Below, in pieces: positions 24,101 to 34,417 of a stretch of DNA of 64,000 nucleotides (positions within the stretch are counted from its first letter, which is position 1; the number at the start of each line of letters is the position of its first letter). A program made the translations under genes and the position numbers. Location: the NCBI GenBank assembly GCA_940337035.1, contig OW679195.1:171278015-171342014 (forward strand), written 5' to 3'. The notes beneath the pieces are model-generated. The model saw only the letters and a list, made by a program, of their open reading frames with translations, was not told the DNA's origin and did no database searches. This DNA is from Agriotes lineatus. Its lineage: Eukaryota; Arthropoda; Insecta; Coleoptera; Elateridae.

Positions 24101-24457
24101 CGGAATCGCCATAACACCGCCCTAGGGTGTTCCCCAGCATACGCCATGTTCGGAAAGGAATTAGACCGCCCCGGGGAATGGAGGTTCCGACACCCCACGC
24201 TGCTGCCCGAAACGCCCCACGAACCACGGACCCACAACCGCGGAGCACGGGACACAGGCATCCGAAACCGAGCCATCGACCAGCGCCAAGAAGCACCGGA
24301 CGCCGACAACCCCACGTTTCAACCCCAGCAGTGGGTCATGGTGAAAAATCACCCTCTCTCAGACGCGATCGCCGGGATCCATGCAGGGTTCCAACCAAAA
24401 TGGAGTGGACCCCACCAAATCTTGGACCAACTTGGCCCAAGCATCTATAGGGTCTAA
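21032..24457 (+). CDS. pol: Gypsy Pol polyprotein (PR-RT-RNase H-IN)
   Basis: The open frame spans 1141 codons and overlaps gag in the -1 frame, so Pol is probably made as a Gag-Pol fusion by -1 frameshifting; the given start is only the frame limit. Residues numbered from 21032: aspartic protease with LIDSAATHNF (D79); reverse transcriptase with FCLDFRRLNEA, SSLDLKSGYW, PFGLKTAP and catalytic YLDD (395-398); RNase H with D544, E586 and D611; integrase zinc finger (H-H-C-C, ending CLLC) and catalytic core D895, D955, E990; then a C-terminal WSGPHQI segment. The second Asp and Glu are 34 residues apart, within an NPTERR motif. No stops or frameshifts were seen, so the protein may be functional. 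Confidence 0.95.
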   Translation: MPTTPPASTTGNRRSSRERPRSKTTTTAGKLAEARAHRGRSTAQGPTQCSTISTANCHNLPYIMVNLGSPQREMRALIDSAATHNFISAKLVQHPETGSYAQRTAKMAKEQATLTLRGETSLEMQIGRNNYVIQCIIAEELREDIILGLPWLTEHEATFDFARRCIHHGMRTRETTHCLVEQHDPRPANDPMELPQLKHDFPREQEHNLYQLLEDFPEIWRPSAPPTRTLQHEIHVKTDAPIRSPNYRYSETKKKIIAEQVEEMLARGFIEPSQSPHNSPIVIVEKKDSTPRFCLDFRRLNEATINEPAVLPLIHETIKDLGSASIFSSLDLKSGYWQISLHPQAKPYTAFTTPDGAAYQFRVMPFGLKTAPMTFQRLMAREVLVGYLHKFCLVYLDDIIIYSESWEQHLQHLRKVFERLQEHGLICSPEKCHFGKSTLHYLGHIVGPEGNEPQPGHVQQVINAPPPTNRKGLRQFLGICNWLREYIPRFADVAAPLTDLLSTKKRWTWTPDVQQAFHQVKQLFQTPLKLARPDASRPFILQTDASKFGIAAVLYQERPDGGRDVISYASTRFLPAEQRYHSNEQECLAAVWAIKKYRPYLEGRQFTLRTDNRALTWLNTLKDQRAKLTRWALLLQEFHFTIEHCPGKHNELPDALSRQPTGQPAEAVWDDPTVLLPPIHNKRFAQKRVTASQPAKKGFPRFQEPATGNQAASSQTPHGEDSPRYQRASSRATVTEPPGKPSLSLLDAVEETLWETIAQDQRQDNYCQDLVNSWHQSYFVEDPTPDLVAVQENYRIEDGLLYHQTDQGPRLFVPERSRPRVIYQYHDQDLAGHPGIAETTRAIRSHFHWTRLREDVRNYVRQCLLCLRCKKGRHQAKATLRPHQPNRAWDTIALDLMGPYPSSATGKKFILVITDLFTRWTEAFALAKATAPIIIRTLRNEVFPRFGYPSAMLTDNGRQFISEQWMRACQEWDIQPWTTAIYHPRANPTERRNQEIKKGLRLHLQGGNHREWDKHLPATLFNLRNRHNTALGCSPAYAMFGKELDRPGEWRFRHPTLLPETPHEPRTHNRGARDTGIRNRAIDQRQEAPDADNPTFQPQQWVMVKNHPLSDAIAGIHAGFQPKWSGPHQILDQLGPSIYRV

Positions 24458-24540
24458 AGAGGACAACAGGCCCTCAAAATTCACGCAGACCAACTCCGCC
24501 CCTTCTCTCCCTAATCTTTTTTGCCCGGATCGCGGACGCC

Positions 24541-24554
24541 AAAGGAGGGGGGAA
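24541..24554 (+). other. polypurine tract
   Basis: AAAGGAGGGGGGAA lies one base before the 3' LTR, the expected site for plus-strand DNA priming. Confidence 0.85.
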
Positions 24555-24555
24555 T

Positions 24556-27246
24556 TGATATGAACCGTTAAACAGATCGAATAAAAACAAAGGAAACGTA
24601 CGCCGCCCGAAAGGCGCCCGAAGAACAAAGAATATTACATCTGTTTAACAAACCGCCGCGATCCTACGCAGAAGTATCTTTCAAAACCCTAAAATCATAA
24701 AAATAAGTGTCCTTACAACGAATTTCTAAAGTGCAGCAAGATTGCAACCATAAACTTTATTGGAGCCGGCCGGCCAAGAAAGGTGACAGCCAGCGAAATA
24801 CGCCTCACGAATGTTTGCAGATTAAATTAAGAATTTTTCACTAAAACGCCCTTAAAACAGAGTGCGCTCTGTTTTAATCACACATAAAGGATACCAGAAG
24901 ATAAGAAAAATTAACCGCTACCTATTAAAACAAACCACAGAGCGCTAGCACATATACAGGTGGAGAAAAAGCAATTTTTCCATCAGGCAGCCAAACACGC
25001 GCCCGGGAGAGCGGCCGAGAGTTCAGCGGCCCGAGGAAAGGCATATTGTAACGAAGAAATCAGGGGCCACGACCGAGTACAGCGGGCAAAGATGCAGATT
25101 ACAAATTAAATTTTAATTAACGGAAGGAAGCGTCCCAGAAAAGCGAAATTGGTCTCAAAAATCTTATAAAAATAGCGCGCAACCGATCAAAGCATAATAA
25201 ACTTTTTAACACACGCCATAAGAATAATACTTAATTAAGCTTTACGCGGAACATTGCATTAAAAATTCCAAGTTGAGCTAATTTTTACTCAAAACATAGC
25301 AAATTGGGTGTCGTTAGAATCGGCATTTCATCAACTATTGATTGCGACTCAAACCAAGTCGATAATTGATCACGCCGCTCAATTAAATGCTATAATTTCA
25401 AAATATATCGAAATCGGGCAAAACATCCCTTCTACTTCGACCAATGAGCGTCGAGATCGCGTTGGACAAAGGACTGGCTCCTTTAAATAGTCAGACGCTG
25501 GCAGTAAGAAAGCACTCAGCCAAGGAGAGTCCACCAGGAACCATCCAGCCTTCCATCGCCCACTCAGCCAAGGAGAGTCCACCAGGAACCATCCAGCCTT
25601 CCATCGCCCACTCAGCCAAGGAGAGTCCACCAGCCGCCACTTCAGCTTCCAGGACCACCAGCAGCCACTTCAGCTCCAGGACCACCAGCCGTTTCATCTA
25701 CTGGACTTAGCTGTCTGCCGCATCTTCGTGGACTTAGAGCCGATCCATTTCACTGGACTTAGCTGTCTGCCGCATCTTCGTGGACTTAGGGCCGATCCAT
25801 TTCACTGGACTTAGCTGTCTGCCGTCTTCGTGGGACTTGGGATTCGAGCCACTTCAGCTTCCAGGACCAGCTAGCAGCTCCCGCCTCTCCAGAGCCTATC
25901 ATCTTCGTGGACTTAGAGCCGATCCATTTCACTGGACTTAGCTGTCTGCCGCATCTTCGTGGACTTAGAGCCGATCCATTTCACTGGACTTAGCTGTCTG
26001 CCGCATCTTCGTGGACTTAGAGCCGATCCATTTCACTGGACTTAGCTGTCTGCCGTCTTCGTGGGACTTGGGATTCGAGCCACTTCAGCTTCCAGGACCA
26101 GCTAGCAGCTCCAGCCTCTCCAGAGTCTATCCCCCTCGTGGACCTAGAGCCAATCCTACGCATTGGACTCTGCTGCCTGCCGTCTTTGGAAAGCCACTTT
26201 AGCCAGCCGCCGCCTCCGCCAAGGAGATCCGCACTGCCGCCGACGTTGCCGCCGCCGCTGCTCACAGCCCGCCGCCCCGTCGCCAGTCGCCACCGCCACC
26301 GCTGCCACCGCAGAAGGAAGCCGCCAGCCGCCGCCTCCGCCCAGGAGATCCGCACTGCCGCCGACGTTGCCGCCGCCGCTGCTCACAGCCCGCCGCCCCG
26401 TCGCCAGTCGCCACCGCCGCCGCTGCCACCGCAGAAGGAAGCCGCCAGCCGCCGCCTCCGCCCAGGAGATCCGCACTGCCGCCGACGTTGCCGCCGCCGC
26501 TGCTCACAGCCCGCCGCCCCGTCGCCAGTCGCCACCGCCGCCGCTGCAACCGCCGAAGGAAGCCGCCAGCCGCCGCCTCCGCCCAGGAGATCCGCACTGC
26601 CGCCGACGTTGCCGCCGCCGCTGTTGCAACCGCAGAAGGAAGCCGCCAGCCGCCGCCTCCGCCCAGGAGATCAGCACTGCCGCCGACGTTGCCGCCGCCG
26701 CTGCTCACAGCCCGCCGCCCCGTCGCCAGTCGCCACCGTCGCCGCTGCCACCGCAGAAGGAAGCCGCCAGCCGCCGCCTCCGCCCAGGAGATCCGCACTG
26801 CCGCCGACGTTGCCGCCGCCGCTGCTCACAGCCCGCCGCCCCGTCGCCAGTCGCCACCGCCGCCGCTGCAACCGCCGAAGGAAGCCGCCAGCCGCCGCCT
26901 CCGCCAAGGAGATCCGCACTGCCGCCGACGTTGCCGCCGCCGCTGCTCTCAGCTCGCCGCCCCGTCGCCAGTCGCCACCGCCGCCGCTGCAACCGCAGGA
27001 GGAAGCCGCCGGCCCCGCCTCCGAAGGACCACACCCGCTTCCAATCGCGGATGCCAATCCGCCATTTTCTTTTCTTTTTTTCTGTATATAAATGTTACCT
27101 AGTTATAAGCTTATTTGTATGTGTAAATATAATAAACTTTGTTCCAATCAAATCCAGTGTCTAGCTGAGGGTAACGCCCAACCACCCCTTCTTACGCCGA
27201 CGCCATTGCAGTAACCCTACCGCTGAGCATAGACGTAGGCTTGTTA
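24556..27246 (+). repeat. 3' LTR
   Basis: It repeats the 5' LTR at an offset of 7243 bp with four observed substitutions. Two of these (26624 and 26739) fall in the 121-bp array. No array has gained or lost units relative to the 5' copy. AATAAA is at 27131-27136. Confidence 0.95.
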
Positions 27247-27314
27247 AGTTTTTCATAGTCCTCTTATCATGATAAGAATTTCCATTTCTTTAAAACCTAT
27301 AAGGCATATAATTT

Positions 27315-27608
27315 TCACCGCGGTTTACGATTTCTAAAGAAAGAATTTCCATTAATTTTTATTGTAGCAGGCTTTGCAAACATCTCACGGAATTCGTAAT
27401 AGTAGACATCTCGAAGAATGTCTACACCCGGGATGCAGAGCCTTGCAAACCCGCTCAATTTCTGGAAGACTGTTGATATCCATGACTGCTCCTTGTTTAG
27501 GAAATCTGAAAAACCAAAACATATCAACTTCTGGCCAATGGAATATATCTGGTTTGTAATCATTTCTGTATAGATAGTAGGTATAATCTGCGGAGCAAGA
27601 ACTTGCAA
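27315..27608 (-). pseudogene. possible continuation of the endonuclease region
   Basis: A 97-codon frame containing LQVLAPQIIPTIYT follows the endonuclease fragment in the right order and orientation. That phrase resembles the late endonuclease block (VLAP-x-PTHY-type). The C-terminal part is not recognisable. It stops just before the right flank of the Gypsy element. Confidence 0.35.
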
Positions 27609-27619
27609 ATTATATTTTA

Positions 27620-28072
27620 TAAAACGCGTCTTATCCCATTAGAGTTAGTTTTTCGACAACCTCAAATTGTAACCTAAGTCGCCGATTAATAAATTGGCTT
27701 CATTTGTTCTAAATATTTCTTGAATGTCTTTCTCTTAGTGGGCTGTGTATAACTACTATATAAGTTTACGGTATTGCTACCAACGAGATTTAATTTAAGA
27801 GCAACTATTTTGAGATTTGTAATATTAGGTACATCAATTTGGTTATGAGAAACTTGATATTTCACTAAGATGGAAACGGCTGCGGAGGCTACCCGTACAT
27901 CTTTGTCCTGATAAAATATGAAATCCAGGTATTTTCAAATTTTCGTTATTAGCTAGATGGGTTCCGCTGATGCATGCTACATCTATCTTACGGCGAGCTA
28001 AGAAGGCGATTAGGGTTGATCGTTGGTTGTTAATTTCGTTGGAGTTCCAATTGAGGATTTTCAGATTATTTA
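27620..28072 (-). pseudogene. Jockey-like ORF2 endonuclease fragment
   Basis: Read on the minus strand, a frame beginning near 28072 gives LKILNWNSNEI, then LIAFLARRKIDVACIS and THL. This is the characteristic start of the AP-type endonuclease of Jockey-like elements, where a DVACISETHL-like block carries the active-site Glu. Here the residue before THL is Gly, so that catalytic residue is lost. Farther on, after frame changes, VALKLNLVGSN, SYTQPTKRKTFKKYL and LIGDLGYN match later endonuclease blocks. A less certain continuation runs to about 27315. Several stops and frameshifts make it a pseudogene. Confidence 0.75.
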
Positions 28073-28655
28073 TGGTCGTTGGATTATGAGGAAATTCTTA
28101 ATTTGTGAAACAAAAGGTTTAATAAAATCAAAAATTGTGGAAAGAATGTTTTTTTATTTGTTACAGCCTAAATTCGACTTTATGACAACCAAACATGACA
28201 CCACATTGGGATGCCAGTTTGTTACAGCATAAACTGCTCTTTAAAACAAAAACGCCAGTTTGTTACCACATAAAAACTACTTTACCAAAAGGAGTTAGTC
28301 GGCGACTTTACAAAATCGGGAAATTTCCGGATCGATCGCCCCAACCCCGTTACGATGGGCTGTAACAAAGTAGGCCTTCGAAGCGTCAGTGGAGAGGGGG
28401 GGATCCTTTACGACCTTAGAGTAGGGCTACGATCCGGTAAACGAAATACAGATGTTAAATGTTTAGCACCACCACTTTCTTACTAAATTGGGAAAACAAC
28501 ACAAGAAAGTGGAAGAAGATGGCTCACCTTTCTACTTCTACCTTGGGAGTGTCTGGTCGACAAGTCACGAACAATAGCGCTGAACTTACCTTGCGGGAAA
28601 TTCTTGTGCAGCTTTCTAAACTCCTTTCACAAAAGAAAATACATACAAAATCGCA

Positions 28656-28862
28656 TATATACATGATTTGCAAGGAATAATGAGCCTGACCAAATTGTCG
28701 ATGCAACCAACACTACATTTTTGCAGCTTACTTTGCGACACTAAAAAAATACAATTTGGATCCGCGATGCTTATCAAAATCTGCCTAACCTATGAAAATG
28801 TAATGTTGGTTGCATCGAGAATTTGGTCAGGCTCATTATTCCTCGTGAATAACCTTGTATAT
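28656..28862. mobile_element. small MITE-like inverted-repeat element
   Basis: GGAATAATGAGCCTGACCAA near 28674 recurs inverted near 28846. The similarity continues inward through CGATGCAACCAACA and more weakly outward to TATACA-like ends. The arms are about 50 bp or more and the loop is short. It has no coding capacity. Confidence 0.7.
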
Positions 28863-29840
28863 TGTAAACAAGAAATGAAAAACATCGTTAAATAAAAATG
28901 AACTGTATTAACAATAATATGTCAATGAACAATGGTTTATAAAAAAATAAAGGCAATGAAATGGGTTAGTGAGGGTTAGGTTATATTGCGTAACATCTTA
29001 AACTAGTTAAAAGCGGCAAACTTAACAACGAATGAACAGAATGACTCGCAAACGGTAGCAACATTAAATTATCAATCTACTGACTCATAAACAATGATAC
29101 TTGACGGTAAATAAAGAAGCGTGGCTCCAATGCGGTACACACTTCAATTTCCACAACGGTAAGTTAAGCAGGAACATAAAATCTGACTGTAATTAATTAT
29201 ATAATTAATTTGACATACTGGCAACAACAATGGTCCAAACAATAAATACTACGATGATAGTAACATTACGCAAAATTGTCGGCCAGTTTTACGGGACATA
29301 AAACGGTAATTTAAGGAGCTTATTTAGCTGCATTTGACGTCCAGCAGAGCTGCAGATGGTCGCCTCCCAAACAAACTGCCCTAAGATGCTTAAAGAAGAT
29401 GCACAATAGCAACGGGAAGCTGTCGACGGAAGAGACCTGGAAGCATCCCCAATCGAGGGTAAATTCGAAGTCCGTGGTGACATGGCGAGGTTGCGAAACG
29501 GAAACTTGGTTATACACAAATAAGCCTGGTACTGAGATTCCCACCCCACGATAATCCGTCAAACAACGTAATTTGAAGCTGCCCGCTTCAGGAAAAAGCG
29601 GAACCTCCAAGGCTTATAGTGGTATCGGAAAATGCTTAAAAACAGTCCCAAGGCCGGCCGTCAACAATTAAAACGTGCAGTTCAAATACAAAATGCGGGA
29701 AAAGTCAGTTTTACTCGAAACATCAATGATTGCGATCTCTGATCGACGGAACTTCAGCTATAAACATGCTGCACTCACACACACGCGGAACAAACGTCGG
29801 CCGCTGCTAAAAGCACACACCTAGATTCAACTTCAACGCA

Positions 29841-29865
29841 CCCCAGCAGCGTGAGGCTGCTGGGG
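29841..29865. repeat. perfect 10-bp stem hairpin
   Basis: CCCCAGCAGC and GCTGCTGGGG flank a five-base loop, GTGAG. It is a strong GC stem in AT-rich surroundings. Its role is unknown. Confidence 0.7.
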
Positions 29866-30429
29866 GCGCGAATTCAAAACACTTGTTGACTCTCTTAAGG
29901 CGGAAGCGGAAAAATGATTATGCGGGCCGAAATCCTAAAGTCAAATGAAAATACGCAGGCGTTACTTAAAATCGTACCCTGTCGAACTCATTGAAGTATA
30001 TGGAGTGACGTCGCGCTGCTCAGCAAATTTCCGCATACGAAGGGGAACACCGGTAAGCCAAACAATTGCCTCTGGCGTCGAGAACTCATTAAAAATATGA
30101 TTGCGTCATATGCGAGAACAAAGGTAAATTTAGAAAATATCGACGAACGTAACGAATATCCGAAATAACCGGAATCAGGTTTTGAAACCTTGCTGAACGA
30201 TTAATTTAGGCGTAAATGAACCGGGAAAAGAACTAAAAATGGGAGAAAAAGGCGGAAAAGGGCGAAAATACAGCAAATTGTCCTCACATACTGAAGTGGT
30301 GGTAGATTTTGTGGTTGAAGTTTGTCGTACTTCTTATGCATACGTTTTCGAATCAATTAAGCATGAAGCAGGAGGTGGTGTGGTTTTTGAAAAATGGTGA
30401 TTCTTTTTGTCCTTGAGTTCTGATTGCCT

Positions 30430-30790
30430 ATTGTTGATAGCTACATCCTCTATAATTTGCAGGATGTCGGCCTTGGCAGTTGACACAAGTTGGAGGGTCA
30501 TCTTTACTTTTGTTGCATACGGTATAAAGGTGGCTTTCTGCACATTTAACGCATATTAGATTAAGAGTGCAGTAGTTCTTGGTGTGGCCTGTGCGTTGAC
30601 AGCAGTTTCACTGAGGGACGTAATTGGCCAAGCGCCGTGCTTCGACAATTATCAAGCTTATCAACTTTTTAAATCATTTCAGCTGTTTCATTTGTTGTAA
30701 GCTCAACTGCCCATATTGGCATCGGCGTTTTATCCTTGTAACACAATCTAAATAGGTTTCTAGACCTTGTGCGGCATTTCGATAGTACAC
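30430..30790 (-). pseudogene. Jockey-like ORF1 (zinc-knuckle) fragment
   Basis: On the minus strand the first segment reads WAVELTTNETAEMI, a stop, then KVDKLDNC. After a frame change it reads CCQRTGHTKNYC, CVKCAESHLYTVC and CVNCQGRHPANYRGC. Three successive Cys/His knuckles in this order are diagnostic of the nucleic-acid-binding ORF1 protein of Jockey-like retrotransposons. Both the N-terminal part and the intact frame are missing. The next expected region, the ORF2 endonuclease, lies only beyond the 2.2-kb interruption, at 28072. Confidence 0.8.
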
Positions 30791-30819
30791 TTAAAGACTA
30801 TACCTTAAAACTAAGCTAA

Positions 30820-31297
30820 CTTAAATTAAACATAATTCATTGGGCACATATCTTTGTAGTCTCTTGTTGTTTATGAGCTAATCCACAAGATGCAGTGCTA
30901 GGTCATTTGGATTTACACCGAGGCGAGCACTATATTGTGTGCTGAAACTACGAATTTCTTCCTTGACCGTTTCGATTTGAAGCATTCATTATCATGCGCA
31001 ACACTTTTGAGTGAAAACGTTCTACAATTTCTTTATTGGAGTTAGGAGTCGTGCCCCAGAGTTCGATTCCATAACTCTAAATTGGTTTTATTATCGCTTT
31101 GTAGAGAAGGAGTTTGTTTTCGATGGTATATTGTTTGAGTTGCGCCCAAGTAGCCAGTACATTTTGATGAGAATTAGACCTAGTTGCTTTCTCTTTGTGA
31201 AGATGTGCTTTCGCCATGTGAGTTTCCTATCTAGGTACAGCCCAAGGTATTTGACTTCTACTTGTTGTGGCAGTGGTTTATTGTTTATTCCGCAGTC
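30820..31297 (-). pseudogene. Jockey-like RT C-terminus, direct segment of an inverted copy
   Basis: Read from 31297 on the minus strand: INNKPLPQQVEVKYLGLYLD, then LTWRKH, KRKQLGLILIKMYWLLGR, a frame change, NKLLLYKAIIKPI, a stop, SYGIELWGTTPNSN, VERFHSKVLRIMNAS and finally LGVNPNDLALHL. These are the post-catalytic RT blocks and natural end of a Jockey-type ORF2. The protein starts abruptly at 31297, exactly where an oppositely oriented RT segment begins. Confidence 0.85.
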
Positions 31298-31463
31298 CTA
31301 GCCACTGATGATGATCCCGCTATCGCTTCACAAATTCTGCAAACCACATTAACCTCAATACATTCCTGGTTAAAGGAATTGCGAATAAAACCCAACGAAA
31401 CGAAATTTTACCATGTAACGTTCACTACAGGACGAGTAACTTGCCCACCTGTTGGAATAAACA
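31298..31463 (+). pseudogene. Jockey-like RT segment, inverted relative to its 3' part
   Basis: The frame reads LATDDDPAIASQILQTTLTS, then HSWLKELRIKPNETKF and TCPPVGIN. This is the segment just after the RT catalytic motif and immediately upstream, in the parent protein, of the minus-strand segment that starts at 31297. Both segments include GGAATAAACA (31454-31463 here; inverted at 31282-31291), so they overlap by about 10 bp of parent sequence. Opposite orientation of adjoining parts is the structure left by twin priming. Confidence 0.85.
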
Positions 31464-32245
31464 CTTTAGCTGATTGTATAGTTACACTTGCGGTCACTTG
31501 ATAACGATTATCACTGCTACACCATGCGGACATCCACACTGCTTACTTAACAGCTGCTTGCAATTAGGATATACGATTGAGATAACAGCCGAGGATTCAA
31601 TCTTACGTTGATGTTGTATGACTCTCTAACTAGCTATATAGTTATTATCTTCGAAAAGTGTTGGTTTTTGGTTCCAGAGAGAACTTATTGTTTATTCGCA
31701 TCTTTTGTACTAGCAGTAAACTGTAAAACTTACTTTACACCAAATCGTTTTAAAAGTGACAATATATCACGATGTGAAAATACGCTTTAGCGAATTTCGT
31801 GTGTTTTGCATGTTTTTGTTCTTGCATGTTGTTTATTATCTAATTTTGAACAAAAACGTCACATGCAAGCTGTCTTCATCTCTCCGGTCGGTTAGAAGGA
31901 ATCTGCCTTCTCTACCTATCTGGGCTTAACGGCCTTTCTTGGATACCTCGTTGCTGTTCTCTAGGTCGTCTTCATCTTTTCTTTGTTCTGTTGTACTGAT
32001 TTTATCATTTTTCGGCAATGTGTTGTCTTACTTTCTTTCTACGTGTCGTTGCCATATTAGTTGTCGCCATACTATTGTTTACAATTTTCCAATTTCCGGA
32101 ATCCTATAAATTAAAGAAATAAAAAATGCTATTTTTGAAAAAATCAGTGGTGCCTTGGAAATGTGTAAACAAACAACATGCACATTTACTTTTGTTACTG
32201 CTGTTTGACGTTTATAACAGATCATTAAATATTCTTCCCGTTAAA
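31464..32245. other. unassigned DNA
   Basis: The minus strand at about 31860-32060 has coding-like composition (KKVRQ and RRDEDS phrases), but it has stops and no family was recognised. Confidence 0.35.
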
Positions 32246-32557
32246 ATGTATTTAACTGAAGAAAAAGTAGAAATGATAAAATGGTTTTATGCTGGAAATA
32301 GTGCTCGTCAAGTAAGTGTCTTGTTTAGCGTAACATATCCGAATCGGCAAATTCCAAGTAGTTCAACGATTGATAGATTAATACGTAAGTTTGAAATTAC
32401 AGGCACAGTATTACATAATTGTAAATGTAACAATCACGCTGAAAACGTGCAGCAACATGAGGAAAATGACAACACCTTGAATGTTTTGGCAGCAGTAGCT
32501 GCAAATCCCATTGTAAGTTTAAAGGCAAATAGCGGAACATGTTGTTTGTTTACATAA
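32246..32557 (+). pseudogene. DUF4817-type HTH transposase N-terminus (fragment)
   Basis: From ATG at 32246: YLTEEKVEMIKWFYAGNSA, VSVLFSVTYPNRQIP, SSSTIDRLIRKFEITGTV, and near the end LAAVAANPIVSLK. This matches the DNA-binding N-terminus (DUF4817 HTH) found on Tc1/mariner-like transposases of insects. The catalytic DDE domain is absent, and the frame ends soon after ANPIVSLKANSG. A GTAAGT at 32512 could be a splice donor, but no downstream exon was recognised. This is a fragment rather than a working gene. Confidence 0.65.
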
Positions 32558-32739
32558 TTCCAAGTCATCAGTGATTTTTTTTAAATTGTATTTTTATTTC
32601 GTTGATTTCTACGGTTTCCGAAGATTGTAAACAATAGTATGTACAGATGCAGTATTTTTTTCTCTACAAAAAACTTCTTACACTTTAATTAAAAAAAAAA
32701 TAGGGCAGCCAATAATCAAACATTAATAATTTACCATTG

Positions 32740-32885
32740 AAATCCCTATCCTGGGTCGCGCAAGTCACCACCCACACCTCGGGAGTGAATGCTTTTTCCC
32801 CTCGGTGCTTGGTAAAGCTCTTGGTCTTCGACCTTGGCCTACAAACTACAGCTAGGCTAATAATCATGCACTTCACTCCCTCTAT
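32740..32885. repeat. possible diverged relative of the 33060 repeat
   Basis: A segment with CTTGGCCTACAAACTACA followed by TAATAATCATGCA resembles sequence at about 33358-33395 next to dispersed repeat copy B. The relationship is weak and was judged by eye. Confidence 0.3.
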
Positions 32886-33059
32886 GTATAATATACTACT
32901 TTTCGGCCGTGATTACTTCAAAAATTCCATGGTAATCGCATTTGTCTTGGTGTTTGAAAAAACTTCTAGACTAACTAGATATCAATACCTTCTCGCAATA
33001 TCTTTATCTTTTACTTTTTATTTATAAGAAAGTAATGGGTTAGAAATTATTTTTATTTG

Positions 33060-33357
33060 AAATCGGCAGTGAAGTACGCCGAAATCGCCATTAAAATACG
33101 AGAAATCGGCAGTGAAGTAATTCATTGTTTTACGACTTTTTTGTAGGTGGCGAGGCGACAGATAAACGTCAATCGACCGAACATAACCTACAAAAGTTGG
33201 TTAAAATGTTGTAATTTCACGATTTCTCGATTTCAAATAAAACATAGTGTACACCTCGGCACTGAAGTTCCTTTTTATCCCTCATGTGGTTTATTTGCCT
33301 TGGCCCTACGGGCCTCGGCAACTAAATCCACATTCGTGATAAAAAATTATACTTCAG
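33060..33357 (-). repeat. dispersed repeat, copy B
   Basis: The reverse complement aligns along its whole length with 3263-3553, including the GCCGAGGCCCG-AGGGCC block, the AACATTTTAACCAACTTTT block and the TTCACTGCCGATTTCTCGTA block near the other end. The two copies are diverged but co-linear. Confidence 0.7.
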
Positions 33358-34380
33358 TGCCTTGGTATACAAACTACTATTATTTAATCATGCATGCCGC
33401 GCATTTTACGATCCCTCAAATAAGCACTGCCCAACGAATGCTATATGCCCCCTGCTGTTGGAATTTATAGAAAATGCGCATTTTTAACGTTAATACTCCC
33501 CCTTTCAATAAACTCCTTATTCAAGTAATAAAACATGCATGCAAATGATGAATGTCACATCTTGTACATTCTGTATTCTTAAACTAGGCAATAAATAATT
33601 ACCGAGATTACTTGCTGAACATATTGATTCACGTATAACCAACCGTTTAAAACGTAGTTGGAAACAAATATCCCGGTGAAGGTCAAGGAAAGCTATCATT
33701 ACCGGGATGGAAATTAGTAAAGTTGGAAAATACTTCCCAACAACGAGTGGGTGAATAATGTACAGCGCTTATGAAACGGCTCAAACTTTGTTCCTTTTCA
33801 TAGAGAAAAGGCCAAATGGCATGGAGTGAAAAAATTGATCTCCGGTCGAAAATATGCTAAGAGCAGCTCAGTAATTTTTAACGACACACCGCATAAGGTA
33901 AAAAGTAAAAGTTCCACTGCGCAACGGCGGACGCTTCTAAATTTAAAATCGTCCCTGCTAGGCAGCGGTTACATTTGTTGTCAGACGATACGATCTTTCG
34001 CATATAATAGAGCCTACACAGGGCACATTAGACGCCATAATAACGTTTAGTTCTTATTGTTAAGCCCAGTTATGGCGTGGGCCTCCGCAATTACGCCTTT
34101 TGATATATTCTGAAAAGTGCAATCAGCACGCTCGAAACCATAACAATTTTATAATTAGAAATTGCTGATAAAATAACTACTTCCATGTTTGATGGTGATC
34201 AAGCAACTGCCGTAATTAGTGAGATGCGTGGAAGAACATGAATTTAGGTACAAAGAATGAAAGTTGACAAAACAGTAATACATCAAAACTGCAAGCAGCT
34301 CATAAAAGCAATAGGTGGATAGTTAGATGTCAGCAATAACAATCATGTCGGAAAAAGATAAATCACAGATCTAGCATAAG

Positions 34381-34417
34381 TGAAAGAAAAAGAAGAAGAA
34401 GAGGAAGAAGAAGGGAT
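34381..34417 (+). repeat. (GAA)n microsatellite
   Basis: A purine-only run built from GAA/AGA triplets. Confidence 0.85.

Larger units (their letters stand above)
17313..27246 (+). mobile_element. complete young Ty3/Gypsy LTR retrotransposon
   Basis: The 9934-bp element has two 2691-bp LTRs (17313-20003 and 24556-27246, offset exactly 7243 bp), each starting TGATATGAACC and ending GGCTTGTTA. It is flanked by 4-bp AGTT duplications (17309-17312 and 27247-27250). Between the LTRs lie a primer-binding-like site, gag, pol in the order PR-RT-RNase H-IN (Ty3/Gypsy order) and a polypurine tract. No env is present. Comparing the LTRs by eye I found only four substitutions (17661/24904, 18005/25248, 19381/26624, 19496/26739), about 0.15%. 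Insertion was therefore very recent. Gag and pol are open throughout. Confidence 0.96.
28158..30320. other. unclassified sequence between Jockey-like ORF1 and ORF2 pieces
   Basis: About 2.2 kb separate minus-strand ORF1 and endonuclease debris that would normally be adjacent, so this is probably an insertion or an assembly of several. TGTTAC motifs at about 28158, 28221 and 28261 include a two-copy repeat of about 40 bp (CCAGTTTGTTAC...). The base composition at 29280-29900 is less AT-rich than the flanks. No protein family was recognised. Confidence 0.4.

Noticed and set aside
20129..24352. Numerous open frames of 60-130 codons in other frames of gag-pol.
   Set aside because: They are shadows of the coding frames, with no family resemblance or regulatory context.
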